DNA of 64,000 nt from the NCBI GenBank assembly GCA_937927235.1, contig CALBCM010000037.1, forward strand, positions 62,001 to 126,000, read 5' to 3'. The DNA is from an uncultured Johnsonella sp. (lineage in GTDB: Bacteria; Bacillota; Clostridia; Lachnospirales; Lachnospiraceae). This document shows positions 1-8,819 of this stretch, piece by piece. Numbering within the stretch: the first letter of the stretch is position 1; each line of letters starts with the position of its first letter. The position numbers and the translations under genes are program-made. The notes below the pieces were generated by a model that saw nothing but the letters and a program-made list of their open reading frames with translations, was not told where the DNA came from and did no database searches.

Positions 1-833
1 TTGTATCCGCAACTCCCTCAAAATATGAAACTGAGCACGAGCTTTTCAGGACGGAGCAGATAATAAGACCCACCGGTCTTTTAGACCCCGAAATCAGTGT
101 AAGACCGGTGAAGAACCAGATAGATGACCTGATAAGTGAAGTAAATAGGGAAACTCAAAAAAATAATAAGGTGCTTATTACTACACTTACCAAAAAAATG
201 GCGGAGGACCTCACTGATTATATGAGAGAAGCGGGTATAAAGGTAAGGTATCTGCATTCTGACATAGACACTCTTGAGAGAGCGGAGATTATCAGAGATA
301 TGAGGCTTGGAGTTTTTGATGTTCTGGTGGGGATAAATCTTTTGAGAGAGGGGCTTGATATACCTGAAATCACGCTGGTGGCTATACTTGATGCAGATAA
401 GGAGGGATTTTTAAGAAGTGAAACCTCTCTGATACAGACTATAGGCAGAGCGGCAAGAAACGTAGACGGTCATGTGATAATGTATGCCGATAATATTACT
501 GCCTCAATGCAGGCTGCAATAGATGAAACCTATAGAAGAAGAGAAATCCAGCAAAAATATAATGAAGCTCACGGTATAACTCCTACTACGATTAAGAAGG
601 CAGTCAGAGAGCTGATAGCGATTTCAAAGGCTGCCACGGCTCAGAGCAAGGACTGGGAAAAGGATTCCGAATCAATGGAAGATGCAGAGCTTGCTAAGCT
701 GTCAAAGGAGCTTGAGAAAAATATGTTTAAGGCTGCCACAGAGCTGAATTTTGAGCTGGCGGCTGAGCTTAGAGACAGGCTTGCTCAGGTAAGGCAGGAA
801 ATTGCCCGAAGAAACACTCCGGAATTAAATTAA
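1..833 (+). CDS. uvrB: UvrABC excinuclease subunit B, C-terminal part (cut by left edge)
   Basis: UvrB is the DNA-damage-verifying helicase-like subunit of nucleotide excision repair; it takes damaged DNA from UvrA and recruits UvrC. The reading frame is open from base 3, so the true start lies outside the window and about 276 residues are visible. They begin in the VSATP helicase motif and continue through RPTGLLDPE, the motif VI segment QTIGRAARN (about bases 438-464) and the YRRREIQQKYNEAHGITP block typical of UvrB. The C-terminus is a UVR domain (KNMFKAATELNFELAAELRD), which contacts UvrC. The domain order and conserved blocks leave little doubt. A hairpin follows 20 bases after the stop. 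Confidence 0.97.
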   Translation, partial: VSATPSKYETEHELFRTEQIIRPTGLLDPEISVRPVKNQIDDLISEVNRETQKNNKVLITTLTKKMAEDLTDYMREAGIKVRYLHSDIDTLERAEIIRDMRLGVFDVLVGINLLREGLDIPEITLVAILDADKEGFLRSETSLIQTIGRAARNVDGHVIMYADNITASMQAAIDETYRRREIQQKYNEAHGITPTTIKKAVRELIAISKAATAQSKDWEKDSESMEDAELAKLSKELEKNMFKAATELNFELAAELRDRLAQVRQEIARRNTPELN

Positions 834-853
834 CCCTCTATTTGAAGCAAGAA

Positions 854-877
854 GCCCATTGGCCTTAGACAATGGGC
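854..877. terminator. Hairpin after uvrB
   Basis: Perfect 8-bp inverted repeat (GCCCATTG / CAATGGGC) with an 8-base loop, 20 bases after the uvrB stop. No clear T-run follows, so it may be a weak terminator or only an mRNA 3' end stabiliser. Confidence 0.4.
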
Positions 878-1033
878 AGTTCACACTGGAGTTAATAACT
901 TAATATCCGAATAAACCGTATATATTTGTAAATAAGTGTGAAAAAATATTAAAAACCCTATGATATAAGCCTTTAAAATATATTTTGTGGTAAAATATCA
1001 GGGACTGAATTAATCAATATAAGGAATATTATT

Positions 1034-1795
1034 TTGAAAAATATTAACAAAACTGCAAATACCGCAATGCTTGCCGGGGAGATACTGCTGATAAGCGGAA
1101 CTGAAATTTTCAGAATAGAAGATACCATGGACAGAATCCTTGATACTGCTCCGTCAGCCAAGCATAATGTTATGGTAATGTCTACCGGCATCAGTCTTAC
1201 TCTCTCAAACTCAGAGGGAGTGGTTACTATGACCAACCGGGTGCGTGACCGCTCAACAAACCTGAATAGAATTTATCTGGTCAATAATATATCAAGACAG
1301 CTCCAATCCGGAAGGATAAATATAGAGCAGGCTTATAAAGAGCTTAATGAAATAAAAAAGCTTATACTCTATCCACCCTTAATAAAATATTCATTTTATG
1401 TGCTGTCTTCACTTTTATTTACTATACTTTTCAGCGGAAGTCTTATAGAATGTGCAGGAGCCTTTTTTGCAGGCATAGCTTTGGCACTGATGCATTTCGG
1501 GGCTTCAAAATTAGGCTTTAATGATTTTATAGTTAATGCACTGGCTACCTTTTTTCTGACCTTGACTGCGATTATCTTAAAAAGATTTGTGTTTATCAGC
1601 ATGAATATTGACCCTGTTATAATATCAGGCTTAACTCCCCTGGTACCGGGGGTGGCTTTTTCAAATTCAATGAGAGATATATTTAATGGGGACTATATTT
1701 CAGGCACAGGGAGAATGCTTGAAGCTGTAGTAACCGCACTTGGACTTGCAGTGGGTGTGGGCACTGCCGTAGCAATTACAGGGAGTTGGATATAA
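1034..1795 (+). CDS. Threonine/serine exporter family protein, ThrE N-terminal half (YjjP-like)
   Basis: 253-aa membrane protein of the ThrE family, in which this half carries a cytoplasmic domain followed by membrane helices. Residues 1-115 match the soluble part (start AGEILLISGTEIFRIEDTMDRI, with the conserved STGISLTL segment); from about 116 on there are roughly five hydrophobic helices, with the GLTPLVPGVAFSNS signature near residue 200. The start is TTG, chosen because AAGGA ends 8 bases upstream. The stop overlaps the start of the next gene by one base (TAATG), so the two halves are translationally coupled and probably form one split exporter. In Corynebacterium the fused form exports threonine and serine; the substrate here is inferred. 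Confidence 0.85.
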   Translation: MKNINKTANTAMLAGEILLISGTEIFRIEDTMDRILDTAPSAKHNVMVMSTGISLTLSNSEGVVTMTNRVRDRSTNLNRIYLVNNISRQLQSGRINIEQAYKELNEIKKLILYPPLIKYSFYVLSSLLFTILFSGSLIECAGAFFAGIALALMHFGASKLGFNDFIVNALATFFLTLTAIILKRFVFISMNIDPVIISGLTPLVPGVAFSNSMRDIFNGDYISGTGRMLEAVVTALGLAVGVGTAVAITGSWI

Positions 1796-2268
1796 TGTTT
1801 AGATTAATTAGTATGATTTTTATTGAAATACCTGATGCTTTTGGTTTTATACGTGGATTTGCTGTAGCCTTTGTAGGAGTGGCGGTATTTGCAGTAATTC
1901 TTGATATGCCCAGGCATCTTACCGTATTTGCCGGTCTGATAGGGGCAGTGGGCTATGCCGCCTATCTGATAGCAGGCATGTATTCTAAGCTTGAGGTAAC
2001 TAAGGTGTTTTGGGCGATGATAGTGGTGGCATTTTTAAGCCATATCCTTGCCAGATGCCTGAAAGCTCCGGCGGCAGTATTTTCGGTCTGCGGAATGATA
2101 CCCTTTGTTCCCGGAGGTGCAATCTATAGAAGCGTATTATATTTTATCAGAGGACAAAGCGCCTTAAGCAATCACTATTTTTCGGAAACCTTGCAGATTG
2201 CAGGTTCTATAGCACTTGCGATATTTATTATGGATTCGTTATTTAAAATGAAGCAAAGTAAAAAATAA
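1795..2268 (+). CDS. Threonine/serine exporter family protein, second half (YjjB-like, ThrE_2)
   Basis: 157-aa, almost wholly hydrophobic protein with four to five predicted membrane helices and the motif MIPFVPGGAIYR, which mirrors the LTPLVPGVAF motif of the gene before it; this internal likeness is characteristic of ThrE two-component exporters. The ATG at 1795 shares its A with the stop of the upstream gene and has GGAG 8 bases upstream; an in-frame TTG at 1786 is possible but lies inside the neighbour. The pair probably exports threonine, serine or another small metabolite from the cytoplasm. Confidence 0.85.
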   Translation: MFRLISMIFIEIPDAFGFIRGFAVAFVGVAVFAVILDMPRHLTVFAGLIGAVGYAAYLIAGMYSKLEVTKVFWAMIVVAFLSHILARCLKAPAAVFSVCGMIPFVPGGAIYRSVLYFIRGQSALSNHYFSETLQIAGSIALAIFIMDSLFKMKQSKK

Positions 2269-2278
2269 ACTGCTTCAG

Positions 2279-2352
2279 CGTGCCTGGCGGGATTCGAACC
2301 CACGGTCTTCAGAGTCGGAGTCTGATGCGATTTCCAGCTTCGCTACAGGCAC
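2279..2352 (-). tRNA. tRNA-Arg (anticodon CCG)
   Basis: On the minus strand the sequence folds as a complete cloverleaf: acceptor stem GTGCCTG/CAGGCAC, D-arm stem GCG/CGC, anticodon stem TCAGA/TCTGA with loop CTCCGAC, 5-base variable loop and T-arm GTGGG-TTCGAAT-CCCGC. The anticodon is CCG, which reads the arginine codon CGG. The 3' CCA is not encoded. It lies antisense between two plus-strand genes, 11 bases beyond the stop of the ThrE_2 gene. Confidence 0.95.
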
Positions 2353-2374
2353 TGATATTTCATACTACAGTTAG

Positions 2375-2403
2375 AGTATAGCATAAAATTTTAATTTTTG
2401 AAA
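2375..2403 (-). promoter_or_regulatory. Putative promoter of tRNA-Arg
   Basis: Read on the minus strand: TTTCAA, 17-base spacer, then TATACT preceded by TGC (extended -10). The predicted transcript start is about 16 bases before the tRNA 5' end. Seen by eye only. Confidence 0.45.
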
Positions 2404-2454
2404 GGAGAAAGAAAAAGAGCGGACTTATTCTGTTTGACTTAAGGTCAGCAGATT

Positions 2455-3369
2455 TTGCGCTTTTTAGAATTTATGAAATTTGAAAAAAATAGAAAGCTAT
2501 TCGGCTTTGATGAATTTGAAATTTTCAGTAAGCTAAAGGTGGCGGCACTTCCGGCGATTACCATAATTCTTATCATAGTGATAGTGATAGCGGATAGAAG
2601 TACACAAAGCAGGAAAAAAAATGAAGCAACTGCCTCGGTTTCTGAAACTGCTGCGGCTGTAGAAACTGTAAAAACGGAGAATAATCCTGATGACTATGAT
2701 TTCTATGCCTATGGTCTGCAAAAGGACAGCGTACCTGAAATAAACGAGCTGGTAAACAGCTATTTTAAGGCAAAGCTGGAGGGAGATGCCTCGAAGCTGT
2801 ATGATATTTACGGCAGAACCGACACTGAAGGACTTGCAGAGCTTAAAAGTGCTTTAAAGGAAGAAAAAAAGCTTTACAGGGATTTTCAAAATACCTCCTG
2901 CTATGTGGCAGCCGGTCTGAATCCGGATTCTTATGTAGTATTTATAAGTACGGAGGTTTTATTTAAAAGAGCTGCGGTTAATGCTCCTATGCTTACTGTT
3001 GCCTATATTGTGAAAAATGATGAGGGAAAGTATGTAATCAAGGATATGAGTCTTTTAACTGAGGGCGAAAAGAAGGTGGTAGAAAAGGTTTCGGCTTCAA
3101 AGGAGGTTATAGAGCTCAGCAATGAAATCAGAAAAAAGCTTTCTGAAGCTGTAGCTTCAGATTTAGGAGTCTCTCTCGCTTACCAGAAATTTATGGAAAG
3201 CAATTCTCAGGAGGGGGTTTTAAACGATGAGAGTGGAGAACACCATGAAACTGTAAATCTTGATGATGTTGAAATCTGGCTTGAGGGTGATGACTCTGAA
3301 GAAGCGGCAGAAACTTCAGAATCGGCAACGACGGAAGCCTCAAAAGGAACAGAGGCAGAAAGCCGGTAA
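2455..3369 (+). CDS. Membrane-anchored protein of unknown function
   Basis: 304 aa. A short cytoplasmic N-terminus is followed by one membrane helix (about residues 30-46, rich in Ile and Val), a polar Ser/Ala/Thr/Glu-rich linker, and an outside domain of about 160 residues (from about 75) with mixed helix and strand character that could be NTF2/cystatin-like. The last 60 residues are acidic and low-complexity (Glu, Ser, Thr). The start is TTG because AAGG lies 10 bases upstream; the in-frame ATG at 2473 has no ribosome site. I do not recognise a characterised family. It sits 38 bases before queA on the same strand and may be co-transcribed, but nothing links the functions. Confidence 0.75.
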   Translation: MRFLEFMKFEKNRKLFGFDEFEIFSKLKVAALPAITIILIIVIVIADRSTQSRKKNEATASVSETAAAVETVKTENNPDDYDFYAYGLQKDSVPEINELVNSYFKAKLEGDASKLYDIYGRTDTEGLAELKSALKEEKKLYRDFQNTSCYVAAGLNPDSYVVFISTEVLFKRAAVNAPMLTVAYIVKNDEGKYVIKDMSLLTEGEKKVVEKVSASKEVIELSNEIRKKLSEAVASDLGVSLAYQKFMESNSQEGVLNDESGEHHETVNLDDVEIWLEGDDSEEAAETSESATTEASKGTEAESR

Positions 3370-3406
3370 TTCATGAAACTCAATTCTTGAAAGGTTTAAA
3401 TTATTT

Positions 3407-4444
3407 ATGAATAAAAAAGATTTTTATTACAAGCTGCCTGAGGAGCTTATAGCTCAGGACCCTATTGCAGTACGCTCGCTCTCAAGGCTTCTGGTGCTGC
3501 ATAAAGAAGCTGATAACAAAATACTAAAGCTTGAGCATCGGAAGTTTACCGATATTGCAAATTATTTACAGTCCGGTGACTGTTTGGTATTAAATGAAAC
3601 CAAGGTAATCCCGGCAAGACTTTTTGCAGTTAAAAAGGATACCAAAGCCAGAATAGAGGTATTGCTGCTTAAGCGTCTTTCTGAGGATAGCTGGGAATGT
3701 CTGGTGAAGCCCGGAAAAAAATGCAGAAAAAATACCGAGCTTATATTCGCTGAGGGGATTTTAGAGGGAACGGTAACCGAGATTGGTGACGGGGGAAACC
3801 GAATTATACAGTTTAAATACAGCGGGATATTTGAGGAGGTGCTGGATAAATTAGGCAGGATGCCGCTGCCGCCTTATATAAAGCATGAGCTTAAGGACAA
3901 GAACAGATACCAGACGGTATATGCCAGAAATGACGGCAGTGCTGCGGCACCAACTGCCGGACTGCATTTTACTGAGGAGCTTTTAGAAGAGATAAAGGCT
4001 AAGGGAATAAATATAGTTAAAATTACGCTCCATGTAGGGCTTGGAACCTTCAGACCGGTTAAAGAGGATGATATATTAAAGCATCACATGCATTCTGAAT
4101 ATTATCTGGTGGAGGAGGAAGCAGCTAAAGAGATTAATCTTGCCAGGCAAAACGGCAAAAGAATAATCTGCGTAGGAACTACTGTCTGCAGAACGCTTGA
4201 AAGTGCAGCTGATGCTAGCGGAACAGTTCACGCAGGAAGCGGCACCACGGATATATTTATCTATCCCGGCTATAAATTTAAGCTGATGGACGGGCTGATT
4301 ACCAATTTTCATCTGCCCGAATCCACTTTGATTATGCTGGTAAGTGCTTTTGCAGGCAGGGAAAAAACTTTGGCAGCTTATGAAGAAGCGGTAAATAACC
4401 GCTATAGATTTTTCAGCTTCGGCGATGCTATGCTGATAATCTGA
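3407..4444 (+). CDS. queA: tRNA preQ1(34) S-adenosylmethionine ribosyltransferase-isomerase
   Basis: QueA transfers and isomerises the ribosyl part of S-adenosylmethionine onto 7-aminomethyl-7-deazaguanine in tRNA, giving epoxyqueuosine. The 345-aa length is normal for the family. Family blocks are visible: the start DFYYKLPEELIAQDP, the segment LNETKVIPARLF, GRMPLPPYI, the AAPTAGLHFT motif at about 186-195, and the C-terminal NFHLPESTLIMLVSAFAG. GAAAGG lies 14 bases before the ATG. The next queuosine enzyme, tgt, is in the same window but 51 kb away and in a different operon. Confidence 0.97.
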   Translation: MNKKDFYYKLPEELIAQDPIAVRSLSRLLVLHKEADNKILKLEHRKFTDIANYLQSGDCLVLNETKVIPARLFAVKKDTKARIEVLLLKRLSEDSWECLVKPGKKCRKNTELIFAEGILEGTVTEIGDGGNRIIQFKYSGIFEEVLDKLGRMPLPPYIKHELKDKNRYQTVYARNDGSAAAPTAGLHFTEELLEEIKAKGINIVKITLHVGLGTFRPVKEDDILKHHMHSEYYLVEEEAAKEINLARQNGKRIICVGTTVCRTLESAADASGTVHAGSGTTDIFIYPGYKFKLMDGLITNFHLPESTLIMLVSAFAGREKTLAAYEEAVNNRYRFFSFGDAMLII

Positions 4445-4507
4445 AAAATCTAATAAAGATGCTCTGAAATATAATATAAAAATACAGTTTTGTAAAGAAA
4501 TTGTAAG

Positions 4508-4536
4508 TTTACTATTAGCTTTTTAGCAATTATACT
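4508..4536 (+). promoter_or_regulatory. Putative sigma-A promoter of the cell-wall-binding protein gene
   Basis: TTTACT, 17-base spacer, TATACT, ending 32 bases before the start codon at 4569. Both boxes are one mismatch or so from consensus and the spacing is ideal. Confidence 0.55.
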
Positions 4537-4568
4537 AAATATATAAGAAAACTTATAAGGGGGAAATT

Positions 4569-5810
4569 ATGAAGCGTATTAATATAATTTTGAGCTTAAG
4601 CCTTATAATGTCAGCTTCTTTTTTCATTGAAGCTTTTGCAAATATCAAGACTATAACCGAGGTAAGCTTTAAAGTGCATCATGAGCTGGAGGCGGGACTG
4701 TATATTGAAAATCTCGCAATAGACACCGATTCTGCGACAGGCAGTGATGTAAATATATATTCCAAATCCAAGCAATATAGTCTGAGAGTAGTCAAAAGAA
4801 GCAATTCGGATAAGCAAAGAATCGGCATCGGTGATAAAATCAGGCTTAATGTAGCTGCCTATCCTAAAGACGGCTCAGACGGCTATCAGTTCAGGGGAAG
4901 CTATTCAACAGAGAATGTCAAGGTGACGGGAGCTGAGGTAATCTCAGTGGAAAGGGTAGGTAAACGGCTTGAAACCCTGATTGAGCTGGCACCGGTAAAG
5001 GGAACCTATGCAAAGCCGATTGATGTAGAGCTTATTGACAATCAAAATCTTATAGGCAAGGGAAAATGGAAGGCTCCGGAGGACAGCTCCGGTTATTATG
5101 ATATAGTGCTTTATAACGGAACTAAAGAGATTTTTTCAGTGAATGAATATCAAGGAGAAACCTTTAATTTTTATTCTTATATGACCTCAGAGGGCATATA
5201 TAAGTATAAAGTAAGGACAGTGCCTCATACCGAAGCTCAAAAGAAGGTCGGCAAAAAATCTGAGTGGGCTGTATCTGATGAATATTATATAGACAAAAAC
5301 CATGTTTCAGACGGAAGCGGCAGGGAAAATATTTCGTCACAGAATTTCGGTCAGGTAGGCTGGGTGCAGGAAGGTGTTTACTGGTATTACAGATTTCCTA
5401 ATGGGGCTGTTAAAACTAATGGCTGGGAATGCATTAATGACAAATGGTATCTATTTAGCAATTCGGGAATTATGCTGACCGGCTGGCAAAAGTATAACGA
5501 CAAGACTTATTATCTTAATCCTGAGGGCGATATGAAAACCGGCTGGCTCTACAACAGCAATAAATGGTACTATCTAAATGCCGATGATGAGGAAAAGAAG
5601 GGGCAGCTGGTAAAAAATACCTGGATTAGAGTCCCTGAAAATAAAACCTATTATATGAATGATGACGGTGCTATGGCTGAGGGCTGGACTCAGATAGGAG
5701 ATAAATGGTATTATTTTTATCCCTCAAGCGGACAGATGGCATATAATACCAGAATAGATACATTTTATCTAGATGCTGACGGAGTATGGATAAAAAATAA
5801 TAGTAAATAG
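4569..5810 (+). CDS. Secreted protein with choline-binding-type cell-wall repeats
   Basis: 413 aa with a Sec signal peptide (about residues 1-25, ending in EAFA). The middle (about 30-245) is predicted beta-rich; its second half, with SSGYYDIVLYNG and YKYKVRTVPHT, resembles a fibronectin/Ig-like domain. From about residue 258 to the end there are five or six tandem repeats of about 20 residues of the type GW....-WYY(L/F)...G-M.TGW, the choline/cell-wall-binding repeat family that holds proteins non-covalently on (lipo)teichoic acid or wall glycan. The ribosome site AAGGGGG precedes the ATG. No enzymatic domain is recognised, so it is probably a surface or structural protein. It converges on a small repeat protein at 6105-6461, with a strong terminator between them. 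Confidence 0.88.
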   Translation: MKRINIILSLSLIMSASFFIEAFANIKTITEVSFKVHHELEAGLYIENLAIDTDSATGSDVNIYSKSKQYSLRVVKRSNSDKQRIGIGDKIRLNVAAYPKDGSDGYQFRGSYSTENVKVTGAEVISVERVGKRLETLIELAPVKGTYAKPIDVELIDNQNLIGKGKWKAPEDSSGYYDIVLYNGTKEIFSVNEYQGETFNFYSYMTSEGIYKYKVRTVPHTEAQKKVGKKSEWAVSDEYYIDKNHVSDGSGRENISSQNFGQVGWVQEGVYWYYRFPNGAVKTNGWECINDKWYLFSNSGIMLTGWQKYNDKTYYLNPEGDMKTGWLYNSNKWYYLNADDEEKKGQLVKNTWIRVPENKTYYMNDDGAMAEGWTQIGDKWYYFYPSSGQMAYNTRIDTFYLDADGVWIKNNSK

Positions 5811-5956
5811 AAGTTACAATATTGGCTGGAAGATTATAGTCCTAACAGGAATGACAGATAAAGCAGAGAGTTTAGAATCTAGTAGGACAGGAAAATTTAT
5901 TTTTTAAAAAGAGTAGAATCAGAAAACTGCAAAATAAGCATCTTAAGCATCTGCTT

Positions 5957-5998
5957 AAGAAATGCCGGAACCGGCATTTGCCGGTTCCGGCGTTTCTT
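5957..5998. terminator. Strong hairpin terminator between convergent wall-protein genes
   Basis: A 19-bp stem, perfect apart from one G-U pair, around a 4-base loop. The arms run 5957-5975 and 5980-5998, with AAGAAA on one side and TTTCTT on the other, so the hairpin carries a T-tract in either direction and can end both converging genes. Confidence 0.85.
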
Positions 5999-6104
5999 GG
6001 CTTTAGCATCCGCATAGCTTTAAGAGGTTTTCCTTAGAGAAGCTCCGGCAGCACTAAAGCTTGACATTTTGCAGAGGTCTTTTCGTGATTTAATTGAAAC
6101 CAGA

Positions 6105-6461
6105 CTAACGTATTTTTGTCATTTTTCCATCTTCATTGACATAGTAATTATCAATCCATTGCTCTGTCTTAAGCTTTCCTTCAGCATCAAGGTAATACCA
6201 GGAGTTTTTATACTTAATCCAGCCTGTTTTCATAATGCCGTCCTTATCAAGGTAGTAAGTGGCTTCGTTATAATTAACCCAACCGCTTACATTTTCTCCC
6301 TTGTCATTAACGCAGTGCCATGCATTTGAGCCGTTTTTTGCCCAACTATAGGCATTCCCGTCGGCTGCCTTAACTGAGGCAAAGGCTACAGTAAACGACA
6401 TTATGGAAATTATAAAAGAAAGTATGAATGAATATAAAATCCCTTCTTTTTTCACTCTCAT
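6105..6461 (-). CDS. Small secreted choline-binding-type repeat protein
   Basis: 118 aa on the minus strand. Residues 1-31 are a signal peptide with a long hydrophobic core ending near AFASVKA. The rest is almost entirely cell-wall-binding repeats (NAWHCVNDKGENVSGWVNY, TYYLDKDGIMKTGWIKY, SWYYLDAEGKLKTEQWI). A good ribosome site (AAAAGGAGG) precedes the ATG. There is no separate functional domain, so it is either a minimal wall-binding module, a remnant of a longer protein, or a partner of the larger repeat protein facing it at 4569-5810. Its repeats look like those of the neighbour, which suggests a local duplication. Confidence 0.85.
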   Translation of the reverse strand: MRVKKEGILYSFILSFIISIMSFTVAFASVKAADGNAYSWAKNGSNAWHCVNDKGENVSGWVNYNEATYYLDKDGIMKTGWIKYKNSWYYLDAEGKLKTEQWIDNYYVNEDGKMTKIR

Positions 6462-6602
6462 ATCCGATGCCTCCTTTTAAATTTGGATATTATCAAGTTA
6501 ATATGGAAGCCTTTACAAGGCGGATATTTATAATCCGCTTTATGTATTGCTGTTGTGTGAAGCAGGGAACTGTCTACATTGGCTCCATTAACTTACAGTT
6601 TG

Positions 6603-6631
6603 ATTATAGCAGATATTTAAAATAAAAAAAG
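6603..6631 (-). promoter_or_regulatory. Possible extended -10 promoter of the small wall-repeat protein
   Basis: On the minus strand TGC-TATAAT, an extended -10 with a perfect hexamer; the -35 region is only a T-rich stretch. It would give a leader of about 135 bases. Confidence 0.35.
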
Positions 6632-6690
6632 AGTAAAACGATGATAGTAAGAACATTGTAAGAAAGCTGTAACTGAGAATGTTTTTTAGT

Positions 6691-6719
6691 TTGAGGCTTT
6701 CGATAAAATGTGGTATACT
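6691..6719 (+). promoter_or_regulatory. Putative sigma-A promoter of the surface-glycan locus
   Basis: TTGAGG, 17-base spacer, TATACT. It is the last clear promoter before the closely spaced run of genes starting at 6793 and probably drives the sugar-synthesis genes. Confidence 0.6.
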
Positions 6720-6792
6720 TGGGTAAAACTTGCCCGTGTTTATTGCAGGTTTTGCAGATTAAAAGTGAGGAGATTGAAAAAAATAATCAGAG

Positions 6793-8721
6793 ATGAAAAT
6801 TAAACTAAGTGACTATATTGCTCAAAAAGTAGTTGAACTAGGCATAAAGCATTCATTTTCAGTAACAGGCGGAGGTGCTATGCACCTTAATGACTCATTT
6901 GGACATCAGAAAAACTTAACTACCATTTATAATCACCATGAACAGGCGTGTGCTATTGCAGCTGAAGCTTATGCAAGAATACATAATAGAATCGCTTTGG
7001 TCTGTGTTACCACAGGCCCGGGAGGAACTAATGCGATTACTGGGGTTGCAGGAGGCTGGCTCGATTCAATACCCATGCTGATAATCTCAGGTCAGGTCAG
7101 GTATGACTGGACTGCGAGGTCCTCCGGGGTTGATATAAGGTCTATGGGAGATCAGGAGTTCGATATATGCAAGTCAGTTTCATGCATGACCAAATACTGT
7201 GAGATGGTAACAGACCCGATGAGGATAAGGTACTGTCTTGAAAAGGCGGTATATCTTGCCTATTCAGGCAGACCCGGTCCCTCTTGGCTGGATATTCCTT
7301 TAGACGTACAGGGAGCTTATCTGGAAAGTGATGAGCTTATAGGTTTTGACAGTAAAGCGTATGAAGCGGGCGGTGACGGCTGGATGCAAAGCAGTACACA
7401 TAAGCTGGATGAAGATATAGCCGGACAGGGTGAAAAGAGGCAGAAGCTTCCTCCAAAAATCAGTGAGGAGCTGGCATTAAAAATAATTGAAAAAATAAGA
7501 CAGGCGGAAAGACCTGTGTTTAATGCCGGCAACGGAATAAGAATAGCAGCTGCACATCAGGAATTTATAGAGCTGGCACAAAAGCTTGGAATACCGGTAG
7601 TTACAGGCTGGAACAGTGAGGACTGTATCTGGGATACTCACCCTCTCTATGTGGGAAGACCCGGGAATTTTGGCGACAGAGCCGGAAATTTTGCAGTACA
7701 AAATTCTGATTTGGTATTTTCGGCAGGCTCAAGACTGAGTATAAGACAGGTAGGCTTTAACTGCAAGGGCTGGGCAAGACAGGCGTATACTATAGTAAAT
7801 GATATAGATGAAAATGAACTTAAAAAACCTACCTTACATGTGTCGCTGCCGGTACATGCCGACTGCAGAGAGCTTTTTAAGGCTATGCTGAAAATCCTTG
7901 AGAATGAAAAAACTCCGGTCTGGCAGGGCGGAGGTCCCGGAATTAAGGGCATGAACTGGGCTGATACCTGCAAGTATTGGAAAAATAAATATCCTGTCTG
8001 CAGAGAGGGATTTTTAAAAGAGGATGACAGCAGACCGGCTGATGTCTATGCCTTTATACATGAGATAGGACTTCGTGCTAAGGAAAATCAGCTTGTGGTA
8101 GTAGGAAACGGCTCCGCCTGTGTAGTAGGAGGTCATTCGTATATAATAAAAAAGGGACAGAGATTTATCTCAAACTCAGCCTTTGCCTCAATGGGCTATG
8201 ATTTGCCTGCTGCCATAGGCATCTATACTGCAAATGAAGGCTATGAAAAAGACGTGGTGCTCATTACGGGCGACGGCAGTATACAGATGAATTTACAGGA
8301 GCTACAGACAATAATACATCACAATATGGATATAAAAATATTTCTGATAAATAATGAGGGTTATCACAGCATACGGCAGACTCAGAGAAAATTTTTTGCT
8401 GAAAGATCTACAGTAGGAATAGGTCCTGAAAGCAGAGATTTAAGTTTTCCCGACATGGAAAAGCTTGCGGCCGCCTACGGCTATAATTATGTAAAGGCAG
8501 AGCATAATTCACAGCTTAAGGCTGCAGTTGATAAAGCATTTAAAACCAAGGGAGCGGTAATATGTGAAGCTTTTGTAAGTACCGACAGGGAATTTGAGCC
8601 TAAATCCTCAGGAAAGAGACTTCCGGACGGAAGCATAGTAAGTCCTCCTCTTGAAGATTTGACTCCCTTTCTTTCAGATGAAGAAATGGAGGAAAATATG
8701 ATAGTGCCCAGGGAAGCCTAG
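6793..8721 (+). CDS. Thiamine diphosphate-dependent enzyme (acetolactate synthase-like) of a glycan locus
   Basis: 642 aa with the three-domain layout of the acetolactate synthase/pyruvate decarboxylase family. The N-terminal PYR domain has the catalytic Glu in NHHEQACAIAAEAYAR; the middle domain is at about 220-360; the C-terminal PP domain has the ThDP/Mg motif GDGSIQMN...NN at about residues 495-525. It is not likely to be the biosynthetic IlvB: no small regulatory subunit lies nearby and it heads a run of sugar-modifying genes (SDR, C-methyltransferase, alcohol dehydrogenase, glycosyltransferases). Related ThDP enzymes in polysaccharide loci, such as YerE of yersiniose synthesis, attach a two-carbon acetyl unit from pyruvate to a keto-sugar nucleotide. 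That role is inferred here. The ATG follows GAGGAGATTG at a somewhat long distance. Confidence 0.85.
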   Translation: MKIKLSDYIAQKVVELGIKHSFSVTGGGAMHLNDSFGHQKNLTTIYNHHEQACAIAAEAYARIHNRIALVCVTTGPGGTNAITGVAGGWLDSIPMLIISGQVRYDWTARSSGVDIRSMGDQEFDICKSVSCMTKYCEMVTDPMRIRYCLEKAVYLAYSGRPGPSWLDIPLDVQGAYLESDELIGFDSKAYEAGGDGWMQSSTHKLDEDIAGQGEKRQKLPPKISEELALKIIEKIRQAERPVFNAGNGIRIAAAHQEFIELAQKLGIPVVTGWNSEDCIWDTHPLYVGRPGNFGDRAGNFAVQNSDLVFSAGSRLSIRQVGFNCKGWARQAYTIVNDIDENELKKPTLHVSLPVHADCRELFKAMLKILENEKTPVWQGGGPGIKGMNWADTCKYWKNKYPVCREGFLKEDDSRPADVYAFIHEIGLRAKENQLVVVGNGSACVVGGHSYIIKKGQRFISNSAFASMGYDLPAAIGIYTANEGYEKDVVLITGDGSIQMNLQELQTIIHHNMDIKIFLINNEGYHSIRQTQRKFFAERSTVGIGPESRDLSFPDMEKLAAAYGYNYVKAEHNSQLKAAVDKAFKTKGAVICEAFVSTDREFEPKSSGKRLPDGSIVSPPLEDLTPFLSDEEMEENMIVPREA

Positions 8722-8819
8722 AGCTTAGTGTTTTTAGATGGGTGCAGAGATAAGTCTCTTAAATGGCAAGACGACTTTTATCCTGAAAATAAATATAACT
8801 AGGAAAGTGATACGTAAAT

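Larger units (their letters stand above)
6462..6792. other. Divergent intergenic region
   Basis: 331 bases between the minus-strand wall-repeat gene and the glycan locus. It holds the ribosome sites of both genes, a putative minus-strand promoter at 6603-6631, a palindromic hairpin GCGGAT-ATTTATA-ATCCGC (6520-6538) in the leader of the minus-strand gene, and a good plus-strand promoter at 6691-6719. No short gene is supported. Confidence 0.6.
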
